Of a DNA stretch of 51,396 bases, positions 34,201 to 43,151 are shown piece by piece. Below the pieces are notes generated by a model that saw nothing but the letters and a program-made list of their open reading frames with translations, searched no databases and had not been told where the DNA came from. The DNA is taken from positions 1-51,396 of the forward strand of contig NZ_JABVXF010000031.1 in NCBI RefSeq assembly GCF_013349995.1. The letters run 5' to 3'. A program made the position numbers and the translations under genes. The DNA comes from Pseudoalteromonas sp. 0303 (lineage in GTDB: Bacteria; Pseudomonadota; Gammaproteobacteria; Enterobacterales; Alteromonadaceae). Position 1 is the stretch's first letter; every line of letters begins with the position of its first letter.

Positions 34201-36197
34201 GAAGTGGCAGGGTTGCTAGTAAATGGTTGATCGTCTGATGATGGCGCATAGATATCAACACCCGGAGCCGCAATGTCTACAAGTAAGGTGTCAAAGCCAA
34301 AGTATGATGGACCACGACCAGAGAAGTAAGCAATGCGGTCTTTATCTACAGCATCTACAGTACCTTCGGTTGCTTCAATGGTACCCATGTGGCTGTCGCC
34401 TGTGCTTAGCCAGTCAAGTAAGCTCGTACCATCGACGTTTTTAATGTGAATGGTAGGGATAGGGTAAGTGACTGAAGGAATCGTGTAGCGATCGTAGAAT
34501 GATACATGGTTATAAATAATTAAACCTTCAGCACCACCTGCCTCTACGTTTAGCGATTTAGAGTACAGCGGGTAAGAACTACGTTTACATACGACAATCA
34601 CATCTTGCGCACTTTCGTCGATAGCAGTTGCTGGGTCATCAACTAAATCAAATGTCCCCTCAGGGAATGGCTTGTCACAGTTGGCAAGTGCATAGCTTGA
34701 GCTTTCATTTGGATTTTCAAAATCAGTTGCGGCAACGATTAAACCTGTTAGCTCGTTAAAGTTTACACCTGCACCAGCAAATGGTCCTGGCGCTGCAGTA
34801 TCGCCACCAGTTAGGTTTTTAAGTTGTTTGTTACCAAAATTGACTTTAGTTGAAGGCGTATGAGCTGCAACTGTGGTTACCCAAGGTGAAGAGTGGTCAG
34901 CCGTTGAATATTCAGGGCCGCTGTTACCTGCCGCTACCGCCACAAATACACCGGTTTCAGCCGCATTCATGAACGCTTGCTCAATTGGGTCGCTCCATGG
35001 GTCTTCTTCAAGGCCACCTAATGAAGCATTCAGTACGTCAACATTATCTATAGCAGCTTGTTCTACAGCAGCTAAGATTGCGCTTGTTGGACAGCCTGCA
35101 TAAGGGTCACCAGAACCACCCGGCCAACATACTTGGTATGAAATGATATTGGCATGAGGCGCCATACCTGATACTTGCGGGAAAGTTAAATTGGTTTCTA
35201 AACCAGATGATTGGCTTTCATACTCTGTCAGTTTGTAAGGAATATCGTAAAGGATATTACCTGCCGCTGTACCTGCAACGTGTGAACCATGGCTATTATA
35301 GTCTTCACCATTTTCTGGGCGAGTCTCTTCAAATACAGTATCAACGTAGGCTGCGGTGATCTCAGGGTATGAGTACACACCAATTAGCTTGTCGTTACAC
35401 AGATCAGCAAATTCAGCGGTTGCACAGTCACCTAGGTACTTGTCTTCTAGAGGGTTGGTGTGAGTGTAGCCATCGCCGCCTACTGCTGCGAATGATGGGT
35501 GATCGGTATTGATACCCGTATCGATGATACCGACAACCGTGCCTTCACCTTTGTTGCTGCTCGGGTTGCTAGCACTTGTGCTCCACAGTGCAGAAGCACC
35601 GGTTTGCTCAATGGTATTAAACGTATTTAGGCTGTAGATTTTTGAGCGAGTGATCTTCTTAACACCAGCCACTTTAGCAAGGCGCTTCGCTTCATCTTGT
35701 GTCATTTGGGTGGTGAAACCGTTTAATGTCACATTGAATGTGCGCTCAACATTTAGCTGTAAGCCTTGCTGACTCATCGCAGTACTCAGTACTGATTGGC
35801 GCTTACTTGCTAGGTGGTTAGCGTAAGTTGCGATAGCAGGCTGCGCCATATTAAGCGTTGAGCGCGTTGCTGCTTGTTGCGTCTGCATTACCACATCTTT
35901 AGTGCTCGCAAGCCCTTTAACACCACCTTGGTAAGTTGAAATTGGTGCATCGTCCAGTTGCACGATATAAGTTTGAATACCACTAATATCTTTCTCTGGT
36001 GTGAAAACGCGGCTTTGCTTTTTAACTGTGTTATTAACCTTGTCTTCCCACACAAATTCATTGGTAACGGTTTGCTTTGGCGCATAGCCTGCAGGCTGTT
36101 CTGGCCATGCTTGGTCATTTAGCGCAGCAGCAGACGTACCTACACCTAAGTAAAGTGCAGATGCGACCATCACTGATACTTTCTTCATATTGAACAT
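31251..36197 (-). CDS. secreted subtilisin-like S8 protease with GlyGly-CTERM
   Basis: This is a 1648-residue extracellular protease. A signal peptide covers about 1-24, and an inhibitor I9 propeptide about 74-190 (QTYIVQLDDAPISTYQGG). The S8 domain has catalytic Asp226 (GIIDTGINTDHPSF), His303 (SHGSHVAGT) and Ser at about 672 (SGTSMASPHVAG). A PA domain is inserted before the serine (near 545-620). Long beta-sandwich domains follow, including a cadherin-like repeat near 1500-1590. A GCTDSSATNYDESANTDDGS motif lies near residue 1595. The C terminus SSGSFGWLLLAVAPLMALRR is a GlyGly-CTERM sorting signal, processed by rhombosortase and the type II secretion route. No rhombosortase is in the window. 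It probably degrades proteins outside the cell. Confidence 0.93.
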   Translation of the reverse strand: MFNMKKVSVMVASALYLGVGTSAAALNDQAWPEQPAGYAPKQTVTNEFVWEDKVNNTVKKQSRVFTPEKDISGIQTYIVQLDDAPISTYQGGVKGLASTKDVVMQTQQAATRSTLNMAQPAIATYANHLASKRQSVLSTAMSQQGLQLNVERTFNVTLNGFTTQMTQDEAKRLAKVAGVKKITRSKIYSLNTFNTIEQTGASALWSTSASNPSSNKGEGTVVGIIDTGINTDHPSFAAVGGDGYTHTNPLEDKYLGDCATAEFADLCNDKLIGVYSYPEITAAYVDTVFEETRPENGEDYNSHGSHVAGTAAGNILYDIPYKLTEYESQSSGLETNLTFPQVSGMAPHANIISYQVCWPGGSGDPYAGCPTSAILAAVEQAAIDNVDVLNASLGGLEEDPWSDPIEQAFMNAAETGVFVAVAAGNSGPEYSTADHSSPWVTTVAAHTPSTKVNFGNKQLKNLTGGDTAAPGPFAGAGVNFNELTGLIVAATDFENPNESSSYALANCDKPFPEGTFDLVDDPATAIDESAQDVIVVCKRSSYPLYSKSLNVEAGGAEGLIIYNHVSFYDRYTIPSVTYPIPTIHIKNVDGTSLLDWLSTGDSHMGTIEATEGTVDAVDKDRIAYFSGRGPSYFGFDTLLVDIAAPGVDIYAPSSDDQPFTSNPATSDWQSMSGTSMASPHVAGAAALLKQSHPDWTPMQIQSALMLTANNQVALAQYLNNYTDDGFDAALAEMGSGKMQVERADKAGLLLDETIANMNAANPSLGGREKALNTAYMVDNDCGFKCTFIRTFTATEDASWTLHTENWIGNSKISVEPSNFDIKAGETQSIVVTVEASQQATPQEIVDYTGNQGQIVMTSSNPESPILEMPVWTFAGDTGLPEYIQIDAHRRSATMKVGPFNTDEISNLTTQSYGLVKGQVETVHLFNDTTPGDPFDSVEVEGEGEAVNNNHIQWTTVPEGAKMLSASVMNDTSRVLVFMGKDSNGDGIASYEETLCMSTSYTLTNFCNIVDPEAGEYFTLYMSLQTLSYGEVDEGIEVSFATAVTTEDNGSLTVTGPSSVPGYDELELDLAYNLPDMEVGDIYFGGFDIGSNPEDAGNLGFVPVIIEHVDKDVTFTANKDKAFVGDLVDFEISVIANNEDEARQFALNTEFPVGVDIVPDSIVASNSTPVTPMLDSNALALVGVQETTKNVERNYNITTNITDEMCSLTSAHSPDPHYLELRELGWRTLEGVEGRYYNEFEYTFKEIMNTNLDVSFPFFNKYHFDSIKLNPAGLVTFGSQGRTTPFHVELPEGYTQPPPPPYLIAPFWVGDNMIPERVDGGYGNYDANAGITPTYTVSREWLVLEWDNIQRSRTEGQSVDVEMFMRMGIDYEPGEYELLFAYDNLSLVDAQGSIGLKAADGRGFISGDIPIDLNIGNKYGFDNMDEVLHDKLVVCLDYTGPEISKFDVKFQAYIGEQAANQTHQLSLTNGLVGADDETITLDLEVIGNLEMAALTDMSVAENETISFDVLYADENQVSNQIDVLGENFTYEVSGHTSGSTVTITPAAHFHGDIDVTVKVSDSVNPTDAAMSSFVLSVMSDGEELGCTDSSATNYDESANTDDGSCTFPEAVIPEAEIEKDKKSSSGSFGWLLLAVAPLMALRRKKSRIN

Positions 36198-36357
36198 GTG
36201 ATCTAACTTCCCTCGAAGGATTATAATTATGAGCTCGCGCTAGCGGCGAACGGTTGTAATCAGTAGGGATAGTGTTGAGTTGTGGCTATAACATCAATGA
36301 AATGTAAACAATTGGCACACACTGTTACAGCTTGGTACATTTTTACCGAAAAACTGT

Positions 36358-37542
36358 TTATCGAAACAAGATGCTTGCTCTTGCTCCGCTTAAGGTTTGT
36401 GCGTTATCTAAGCTAAATTTTGCGTTATTCCATAGGCACAGTTGCTTTACGATTGATAAGCCAAGGCCAACACCTTGGTAGCCTGTTTGGTGCACCGAAG
36501 CGGTTTTTGAAAATGGCTGCATGAGGCTGGCGCGCATGTGTTCAGGGATCCCTGGGCCATCATCTTCAATCACTAACAAAGTGCCGTTTTCGCATTGTGA
36601 AAGCCTGATATGAATTTGCGCTTTAGCAAAGCGAACCGCGTTGCCGAGTAAGTTTTGCAATAAGCGTTGAAAGCTTTGTTTATCAACGCAAATGGCTGTT
36701 AATTCGCAGTCAAGGCGAATAGCCAAAGGGCTATAGCTTTGAAACTTAGTAATGCAGGGCTGTAATAGCTCGTCTGGGCAGTAGTCTTTCACTAACAAGG
36801 TGGGCTCGCATTGTTCAAGCTCGGCATAGGTTAAAAACTCTTCGACTAAAAGCTCAAGTTCAATAATGTCTTGCAACACACTGTGCCGATAAGCGTTGTT
36901 ATCAACGACTGCTTCGAGGGCGAATTTAGCCCGTGAAATAGGCGTTAAAAAGTCATGAGAAACAGCATTGATCAATTCGCGTTGGCTTTGATTACGGTTA
37001 TGAAGCGCTAATGCCATATTATCAAAAGTATCGCCAATGCTCTTTAGCAAGCTAAAGCGTGTGAAGTGCACTTGTGCTGTAAAGTCGGCATTTGAAATTT
37101 TACTACTGGCTTTGCGTAGCTTAGTTAAGTCAAACAGCAGTGGGCCTGTAAAAATCACCACAGCTAAGGCAAGGCTAGAGTAAAACAGAAGGCTTACTAA
37201 AGACTGATAACCCTGATCAGCAGGCTGGCTGTAGGGGCCAATGCTTAATAAGGTCTCTCTATCATCGGCAAGTTTATGAAAGTAAAGGTTGTTATTGGCA
37301 TCGTTAACGCTAATTACCTGACCTGCTAAAAGTGATGCCTGTAATTGTTCACCAAGGTAAAAGTTCGCCAGAGGTGTTTGTTTAACATCAGGGTTATTGG
37401 GGGCAAGACTTAAGATGCTTTCTGCTAATTGCTGCTCTGTACTGTAACTCGGTGGGCTTGGAAAATAGGTTTCTAGTAACCAAGCGGCGCTCCCCAGGCA
37501 AACTGCTAGGGTTAAATACAAATAGCAAAACAGGCGTAGCAA
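36358..37542 (-). CDS. sensor histidine kinase (RstB-like)
   Basis: This 394-residue kinase starts at TTG 37542, because a nearer ATG at 37549 is out of frame and the first transmembrane helix (about 2-22) begins here. A second helix is at about 112-132. A HAMP-like segment follows (SSKISNADFTAQVHFTR), then the phosphoacceptor His in NAVSHDFLTPISRAKFALE and the ATPase motifs LLQNLLGNAVRFAK, IEDDGPGIPEHM and GVGLGLSIVKQL. It pairs with the response regulator 6 bp upstream. The operon order mipA-DUF3019-regulator-kinase suggests that it senses an envelope condition. Confidence 0.91.
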   Translation of the reverse strand: MLRLFCYLYLTLAVCLGSAAWLLETYFPSPPSYSTEQQLAESILSLAPNNPDVKQTPLANFYLGEQLQASLLAGQVISVNDANNNLYFHKLADDRETLLSIGPYSQPADQGYQSLVSLLFYSSLALAVVIFTGPLLFDLTKLRKASSKISNADFTAQVHFTRFSLLKSIGDTFDNMALALHNRNQSQRELINAVSHDFLTPISRAKFALEAVVDNNAYRHSVLQDIIELELLVEEFLTYAELEQCEPTLLVKDYCPDELLQPCITKFQSYSPLAIRLDCELTAICVDKQSFQRLLQNLLGNAVRFAKAQIHIRLSQCENGTLLVIEDDGPGIPEHMRASLMQPFSKTASVHQTGYQGVGLGLSIVKQLCLWNNAKFSLDNAQTLSGARASILFR

Positions 37543-37548
37543 ACTGCA

Positions 37549-38259
37549 TTAACCCCACGCTTGTGGAGAAAAAATATATCCTTTACCCCAAACCGTGACG
37601 ATTTTTTGTGCCGGTACCGCTTCGTCACCGAGTTTTTTGCGTAAGCGACTAATGCGGCCATCGATAGTGCGGCTTTGACCATCGTATTTACGGCCTATGG
37701 TGCCATCAAATAACTGATCTCGACTGACCAACTGACCCGCTGATTGAGCTAGTTGGATCAGTATTTCGAACTCTGCACTGGTCAATTCAAGTGGCTGGCT
37801 ATGCAAATAAGCCTCGCGCTGAATAGTATTAATACTTAAAGAGCCAAAGCGAATATTATGCGCATTATGGGTAGTACTTGTTGGCTTAACAGCTTGGCTG
37901 CGGCGAATAGTATTGTTAATTCGCGCTAATAAAATAGACGGGGAAACAGGTTTGGTTAGGTAATCATCGGCGCCTAGCTCAAGGCCAGTGATATGATCGA
38001 CTTGGCTCTGCCTTGCGGTCATAAAAATAATTGGCGTATCTTGATATTGTTTTAGCTCTTTAAATACCTCAAAACCATCTTCCGAGCCTAATCCGATATC
38101 GAGCAAAATTAAGTCGTATTTCTTACTACTTGCTTGGTAACAGGCATGGCAACCACTATCAAAGTGTTCAATGATATAACCATGATTGCTTAAATAATTA
38201 GAAACTAGCTGGGCAAGTTTTAAATCATCTTCAATATATAAAATAGTATGCTGGCTCAT
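37549..38259 (-). CDS. OmpR-family response regulator
   Basis: The start is ATG 38259, which overlaps the previous stop (TGATG) and has GGAG about 9 bases before it; a start at 38274 would add five residues. The 236-residue protein has a receiver domain with phosphoacceptor Asp in DLILLDIGLGSEDG and the conserved Lys in ADDYLTKPVSPS, and a C-terminal winged-helix DNA-binding domain (LELTSAEFEILIQLAQSAG, GRISRLRKKLGD, VWGKGYIF). Similar to RstA. It acts with the downstream kinase and probably controls this operon. Confidence 0.93.
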   Translation of the reverse strand: MSQHTILYIEDDLKLAQLVSNYLSNHGYIIEHFDSGCHACYQASSKKYDLILLDIGLGSEDGFEVFKELKQYQDTPIIFMTARQSQVDHITGLELGADDYLTKPVSPSILLARINNTIRRSQAVKPTSTTHNAHNIRFGSLSINTIQREAYLHSQPLELTSAEFEILIQLAQSAGQLVSRDQLFDGTIGRKYDGQSRTIDGRISRLRKKLGDEAVPAQKIVTVWGKGYIFSPQAWG

Positions 38260-38642
38260 CAAAAAATACTCCATGCGATATCACGTCGGCGTTTTTTAAC
38301 ATGCTGGTGGAATAAACTAATTTCAGTGCTTTCTAATGGCTCTAGCTGTTCGCTAAGCAGCTCTAACACAATGTTGCGATTGTTTTGCACTGTGATTGCA
38401 AAGTTTTGCCCTTGATTTGGCTTTTGGCAGAACAGCCTAATTTGTTGATCAGTAACACGAATGCACACCGTTTCGCTGACTTCGGTATACCAATTAATCG
38501 ATACATCCATCACGCAGTCTTGCTCTATCGTTACACAGTTTTCTGGTGTTGCCTCGATATAACCGGCTTGTGCGAATGTACTGCCAACAAACGCGAGGCT
38601 ACAAATGAATAAGAGTGAAAAAAGCTTCGTACGCAACATCAT
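38259..38642 (-). CDS. DUF3019 family periplasmic protein
   Basis: Start ATG 38642 overlaps the mipA stop (TGATG), giving 127 residues; ATG 38639 is equally possible. A signal peptide covers about 1-23 (ending TFAQA). The body is beta-rich with two Cys pairs (PENCVTIEQDCVMDV and a later Cys-x10-Cys). DUF3019 proteins are found beside MipA/OmpV and a two-component pair in Shewanella and relatives; their function is unknown. It overlaps both neighbours, so it is translated with them. Confidence 0.88.
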   Translation of the reverse strand: MMLRTKLFSLLFICSLAFVGSTFAQAGYIEATPENCVTIEQDCVMDVSINWYTEVSETVCIRVTDQQIRLFCQKPNQGQNFAITVQNNRNIVLELLSEQLEPLESTEISLFHQHVKKRRRDIAWSIF

Positions 38643-39529
38643 CAGTAATTCCATGCAAAGCCAGCATAAAAAGACAGTAAGTTGCTGTCATCGATAAGGG
38701 GGCTATCGGCAATACCCGATGATAAACGTTGGTATTTTATATCGCTGATAAATTGCCATTGTTGATTAAACTGATATTGGTAACTGGCTTTTAGATTGTA
38801 CTTTTGACTAGAGTGACCTAAAAAAGGGCTAAATCCGGCTCGTATCTCTTGTTGTGCGCTGCCATAGTAGTAATCCACTAAACCAGCACTTAGATGTTGT
38901 ATTTCTGCGCCGAGCAAAACTAGATGCTGATCAAACAAAAACAAGCGCTGCGCAGATAATGCGCCTTGTAACCCTTTGTGATAGTTGGTGAGCTCCATTG
39001 ACCAATACGCGCTAAAACGCCAGCTTTGCCAGTCAACAATAGCTTCAATACCGCTCATGGCAGACAGTTTACGTTTTGATATTTCAGTAATATCACCGCG
39101 GCGCTTTGTCACCGCTGGTGTTTCGATACCTGAACCAGGTGGTGGCGGTGTCATTGAGGGGCGGCCGCCGGTTGTTCTAATCGCGGTCAGTGCTGCTGAG
39201 TGTTTAGCAAAATACAGCCCATCTTCATTAAGTTGGGTGAATAACGACACTTGATAGTTATCGCCCCACACGGGTGTCCAAGCAAACTGAGTATTTGCAA
39301 ATGAAAAGTCACCGGCAAATACCTCAATGCGCGGTAGGGCATAAAGAGGAATGTCGTCTTTTTTATAAACCGGGTTGTCGAGTTGACCATAACCTAAGCT
39401 TAAACCAAGGCTTACTCCTTCATCTGCTAAATACGCAGAGTTAGTGCTGCTTGCCATTGGTGAAAGGCAAAATGCACTAATTAGAAATAAAACTCGTAGC
39501 CCAAGTGAGCAACTACCCAGAACAGTCAC
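38642..39529 (-). CDS. MipA/OmpV-family outer membrane protein
   Basis: This 295-residue protein begins with a signal peptide (about 1-26). The mature part is an outer-membrane beta barrel of the MipA/OmpV family, with the typical start GVSLGLSLGYGQLDNPVYKK, and later strands such as YQYQFNQQWQFISDIKYQRL and a C-terminal NLLSFYAGFAWNY. A proline-rich loop PSMTPPPPGSG lies near residue 125-135. Family members act in peptidoglycan-enzyme scaffolding (MipA) or osmotic and antimicrobial response (OmpV). It leads the four-gene operon. Confidence 0.9.
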   Translation of the reverse strand: MTVLGSCSLGLRVLFLISAFCLSPMASSTNSAYLADEGVSLGLSLGYGQLDNPVYKKDDIPLYALPRIEVFAGDFSFANTQFAWTPVWGDNYQVSLFTQLNEDGLYFAKHSAALTAIRTTGGRPSMTPPPPGSGIETPAVTKRRGDITEISKRKLSAMSGIEAIVDWQSWRFSAYWSMELTNYHKGLQGALSAQRLFLFDQHLVLLGAEIQHLSAGLVDYYYGSAQQEIRAGFSPFLGHSSQKYNLKASYQYQFNQQWQFISDIKYQRLSSGIADSPLIDDSNLLSFYAGFAWNY

Positions 39530-39883
39530 AAATAAACAACCTTAATGAAAAATCCTGTTAACATTAAGTTGTTATTAATGGCTTGAACAATGAAATAATG
39601 TACCAAATTGTAGCAAGGTCTGGTTTTTGTAACCTAAATTAGTTAAGTAAATTGCTTGATAAATAAGTATATTTCACCAATTTGGTTTGGTTATTTTGAG
39701 TGGTGTCGTCATTTCTTTAGTTAGAAAAAATTATTAACAATAAAATGGTGTTAAAACCTGCGCTTAGCGGTACAAAATGGCCCTAAATACACGTCATTAC
39801 TGGCATGGCGGTTTATTAAGTTGCTATTTGGGTGAGTTTTTGCGATATTATTTATATTATAATATTAACAGGAAGCTAATAAG
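39530..39883. other. divergent intergenic region of mipA and tkt
   Basis: About 350 bp separate the two start codons and contain no gene that I can support. AAT-rich stretches precede tkt; AACAGGAAG at 39868-39876 is the tkt ribosome-binding region. The mipA side has several AT-rich potential promoters, but none is clear. Promoters for both genes must lie here. Confidence 0.6.
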
Positions 39884-41884
39884 ATGACTCTGCCTAGTTC
39901 TCAATCTGCAAATGCTATTCGCATACTTGCTGTCGATGCCGTTCAACAAGCTAACTCAGGCCACCCAGGTGCGCCTATGGGTATGGCTGATATTGCAGCG
40001 GTATTGTGGCAAAACTTTCACCGCCATAACCCATTAAACCCAGACTGGTCTAACCGTGATCGCTTTGTGTTATCAAATGGCCATGGTTCAATGCTTCAAT
40101 ATGCATTGTTACACCTAAGCGGTTATGACGTAAGCATCGAAGATATTAAGCAATTCCGTCAGCTTCACTCTAAAACACCGGGTCACCCAGAATACGGTTA
40201 CACACCGGGTGTTGAAACAACTACGGGCCCATTAGGTTCAGGTATTGCTAACGCAGTTGGTATGGCAATCGCTGAAAAAACCTTAGCAGCGCAATTCAAT
40301 AAGCCAAAGTTTGATATTGTTGATCACTTCACTTACTGCTTTATGGGTGATGGCTGTTTAATGGAAGGTATCTCGCACGAAGCATGTTCGCTGGCAGGTA
40401 CGTTAGGTCTAGGCAAGCTAATCGCATTTTGGGATGACAATGGCATCTCTATCGATGGTGAAGTAGAAGGTTGGTTCACCGACGATACGCCTGCACGTTT
40501 TGAATCTTACGGTTGGCAAGTTATTCGTGATGTTGATGGTCACGATATGAATGCAATTGCGGGTGCAATCGAAGCGGCACAAAGCAACACTACGCAACCA
40601 ACACTAATCTGTTGTAAAACAGTGATTGGTTTTGGCTCACCAAACAAATCAGGTAGCCACGACTGTCACGGTGCACCACTGGGTCACGACGAAATCGCAG
40701 CAGTACGTGAGCAGCTAAACTGGCCGCACCCTGCATTTGAAGTTCCACAAGAAGTTTATAACGAGTGGAATAATCAAGCGAAAGGGCAAGAGCTTGAAGG
40801 TGCATGGCAGCAAAAGTTTGCAGCTTATAGCAAAGCACATCCTGAACTTGCAAAAGAATATACACGTCGTGTTCTTGAAAAAGCATTACCAGCTAACTTC
40901 GCTGAATTAGCTGATGAGTACATTGCTAAATGCCAAGCCGACATGCAAAACATTGCGACACGTAAAGCATCACAAAATGCGATCACTTTCTTTGCTAACC
41001 AGCTTCCAGAATTAATGGGTGGCTCTGCTGACCTTGCCGGTTCTAACTTAACGTTATGGCCAGAAGCAAAAGGTTTACAAGATGCAGCTGATGGTAACTA
41101 CGTATTCTATGGCGTACGTGAGTTTGGTATGAGCGCAATCATGAATGGTATTGCATTACATGGTGGCTTCATTCCATTTGGCGCAACTTTCTTAATGTTT
41201 ATGGAATACGCACGTAATGCAGTACGTATGGCAGCATTAATGAAAGCGCAAAGCATTTTTGTGTATACCCATGACTCAATCGGTCAAGGTGAAGATGGTC
41301 CTACTCACCAACCAATCGAGCAAATCGCTAACCTTCGTATGACACCAAATATGACTGCATGGCGTCCGTGTGATGAAACTGAAACAGCAGTAGCTTGGCG
41401 TCAATCGTTATTAAAAGAGACAGGCCCAAGTTCACTTATCTTCAGCCGTCAGGGTACCAAAGCAATGGCACGTGATGCACAGCAAGTTGCTGACATTGCA
41501 AAAGGGGGTTATGTACTTGTTGATAGCGAACAAACTGCAGAGCTTATCCTTATTGCAACGGGTTCTGAGGTAGAGTTAGCTGTGAATGCTGCTGCTGAGC
41601 TAAAAGCACAAGGCAAGCAAGTTCGCGTGGTATCTATGCCATCAACGAATCAGTTTGATAGCCAAGATAAAGCATATCGTCAAAGCGTGCTACCAGCGGG
41701 TACACCTAAGATTGCTGTTGAAGCTGCACACCGTGACTTCTGGTTCAAGTATGTTGGCCAAGATGGTGATGTACTAGGCATGGACACATTTGGTGAGTCA
41801 GCGCCAGGCGCGGTATTGCTTGAGCACTTTGGTTTCACAGTGGCAAACCTAGTTGCAAAAGCAAATGCATTACTTGCTGAATAA
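39884..41884 (+). CDS. tkt: transketolase
   Basis: Transketolase moves two-carbon units between sugar phosphates in the pentose phosphate pathway, using thiamine diphosphate. The 666 residues have the thiamine diphosphate motif GDGCLMEGISHEACSLAG, the His-containing GPLGSGIANAVGMA and NSGHPGAPMG, then the pyrimidine-binding domain (REFGMSAIMNGIALHGGFIP) and conserved THDSIGQGEDGPTHQP. With the tal gene and araBDA it takes D-xylulose 5-phosphate from arabinose into central metabolism. This is an arabinose-cluster copy; whether another tkt exists elsewhere is not visible here. Confidence 0.98.
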   Translation: MTLPSSQSANAIRILAVDAVQQANSGHPGAPMGMADIAAVLWQNFHRHNPLNPDWSNRDRFVLSNGHGSMLQYALLHLSGYDVSIEDIKQFRQLHSKTPGHPEYGYTPGVETTTGPLGSGIANAVGMAIAEKTLAAQFNKPKFDIVDHFTYCFMGDGCLMEGISHEACSLAGTLGLGKLIAFWDDNGISIDGEVEGWFTDDTPARFESYGWQVIRDVDGHDMNAIAGAIEAAQSNTTQPTLICCKTVIGFGSPNKSGSHDCHGAPLGHDEIAAVREQLNWPHPAFEVPQEVYNEWNNQAKGQELEGAWQQKFAAYSKAHPELAKEYTRRVLEKALPANFAELADEYIAKCQADMQNIATRKASQNAITFFANQLPELMGGSADLAGSNLTLWPEAKGLQDAADGNYVFYGVREFGMSAIMNGIALHGGFIPFGATFLMFMEYARNAVRMAALMKAQSIFVYTHDSIGQGEDGPTHQPIEQIANLRMTPNMTAWRPCDETETAVAWRQSLLKETGPSSLIFSRQGTKAMARDAQQVADIAKGGYVLVDSEQTAELILIATGSEVELAVNAAAELKAQGKQVRVVSMPSTNQFDSQDKAYRQSVLPAGTPKIAVEAAHRDFWFKYVGQDGDVLGMDTFGESAPGAVLLEHFGFTVANLVAKANALLAE

Positions 41885-41950
41885 TGTGACTGGTAAAAAA
41901 TTATCGTAATCGCAACACGATAAGCCTGCTTTTACTAAAAGGCAGGCAAT

Positions 41951-41985
41951 AAAAAAGCCCGCAAACTTTGGTTTGCGGGCTTTTT
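41951..41985. terminator. bidirectional terminator between tkt and tal
   Basis: AAAAAAGCCCGCAAAC and GTTTGCGGGCTTTTT make a long stem with a short loop, A-rich on the left and T-rich on the right, suited to convergent genes. A further GCCTGC/GGCAGGC hairpin lies just before it (about 41924-41947). Confidence 0.92.
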
Positions 41986-42003
41986 GCTGCTTAAACAATC
42001 GGT

Positions 42004-42957
42004 TTAAACTAATTCGCTTAAGATTGACTCTAGTTTTTCTTGGTCAATTGCGAACTGACGAATACCTTGGCTTAGCTTTTCAGTAGCCATGGCATCTTCA
42101 TTCATTTCCCAGCGGAAAGCTTGCTCAGTCATTGCAGCTGGCGCTTCTGCTTTTTCTGTTGCTGGTAATAGTTTTTGAGTTAACGGTGCGTCAGTTGCAG
42201 CTAGTTCAGCAAGTAACTTAGGGCTGATAGTTAAACGGTCACAACCTGCTAATTCTTGGATTTCACCGATGTTACGGAAGCTTGCGCCCATTACAATCGT
42301 TTCGTAGCCGTGCTTTTTGAAGTAGTTGTAGATATGCGTTACTGACTTAACGCCCGGATCGTTAGCACCGTCGAAATCAGCGCTTGCATCTTGTGCTTTG
42401 TACCAGTCAAGAATACGACCAACGAATGGTGAAATTAGGTAAGCACCTACTTCGGCACAAGCGCGTGCTTGAGCAAATGCAAATACCAGCGTTAGGTTAC
42501 AACGGATACCTTGCGCTTCAAGTACCTTAGCTGCTTGAATACCTTCCCATGTTGAAGCAATTTTGATTAACACGCGCGATGTGTCGATACCTTGCTCTTT
42601 ATATAAAGCAACAAGCTCAAGTGCTTTATCAACAGTTGCTTGAGTATCAAATGATAAACGCGCATCCACTTCTGTTGAAACTAAACCTGGCACTTGCTCC
42701 ATTAATTTAGAGCCAATTAATACCGCTAGTTTATCAGCTGCTTTTGTTACAACTTCAGCTGTGTCACTGCTTTGTGCTTTTGCCCATGATACGGCTTCGG
42801 CAGCTAGTGGGCGATATTTCTCAATTTGAATCGCGTTTAAGATTAGTGATGGGTTTGTTGTTGCATCTTGCGGTTTATATTCGTTGATTGCTTCGAAATC
42901 ACCCGTGTCAGCAACAACGGTTGTTACTGCTTTAAGTTGTTCTAATTGACTAGACAT
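42004..42957 (-). CDS. tal: transaldolase
   Basis: Transaldolase exchanges a dihydroxyacetone unit between sedoheptulose 7-phosphate and glyceraldehyde 3-phosphate. The start is ATG 42957 (MSSQLEQLKAVTTVVADTGD), matching the family N terminus; ATG 42981 would add eight residues. The 317 residues include DATTNPSLIL, the Schiff-base lysine in RVLIKIASTWEGIQAA and the conserved CNLTLVFAFAQA and GASFRNIGEI. It is transcribed away from araB and shares its regulatory region. Confidence 0.97.
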   Translation of the reverse strand: MSSQLEQLKAVTTVVADTGDFEAINEYKPQDATTNPSLILNAIQIEKYRPLAAEAVSWAKAQSSDTAEVVTKAADKLAVLIGSKLMEQVPGLVSTEVDARLSFDTQATVDKALELVALYKEQGIDTSRVLIKIASTWEGIQAAKVLEAQGIRCNLTLVFAFAQARACAEVGAYLISPFVGRILDWYKAQDASADFDGANDPGVKSVTHIYNYFKKHGYETIVMGASFRNIGEIQELAGCDRLTISPKLLAELAATDAPLTQKLLPATEKAEAPAAMTEQAFRWEMNEDAMATEKLSQGIRQFAIDQEKLESILSELV

Positions 42958-42970
42958 AGTTATCCCATTC

Positions 42971-42982
42971 TTATCATACAAA
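42971..42982. promoter_or_regulatory. shared TTATCATACAAA site before tal
   Basis: This 12-mer also occurs at 43129-43140, inside the araB promoter, and a one-base variant (reverse complement) occurs upstream of the mutarotase gene at 47804-47815. A common regulator site is inferred. Here it lies 14 bp before the tal ATG, within the untranslated leader, an unusual place for a repressor. Confidence 0.45.
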
Positions 42983-43083
42983 AGTTAATGTAGTGGCTTT
43001 AACCTATTATTTGTGCTGAAAAAACAATCTAATCTACCAGAGAAACTGCGCAATAAATCGCCCGCCAGCAGCAAATAATCCTG

Positions 43084-43112
43084 TTAATAATATTTTTATA
43101 ATACCTTTACAA
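43084..43112 (-). promoter_or_regulatory. tal promoter candidate
   Basis: On the minus strand TTGTAA (43112-43107) is followed after 17 bp by TATTAA (43089-43084). This fits a sigma-70 promoter directed toward tal, with a leader of about 120 bases. Confidence 0.45.
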
Positions 43113-43122
43113 TCTGGCATTG

Positions 43123-43150
43123 TTGATATTATCATACAAATAAAGATAAT
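43123..43150 (+). promoter_or_regulatory. araB promoter with embedded operator
   Basis: TTGATA (43123-43128) and GATAAT (43145-43150) are 16 bp apart and form a good -35/-10 pair. The TTATCATACAAA site (43129-43140) fills the spacer, where a bound protein would block polymerase. Confidence 0.55.
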
Positions 43151-43151
43151 G

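Noticed and set aside
37507..37549. ATG 37549 as the kinase start
   Set aside because: It is out of frame with the kinase and would lose the first transmembrane helix.
39859..39872. Operator shared by tkt, tal and mipA (TTAACAGG)
   Set aside because: The match is short and AT-rich, and at tkt it is part of the ribosome-binding site.
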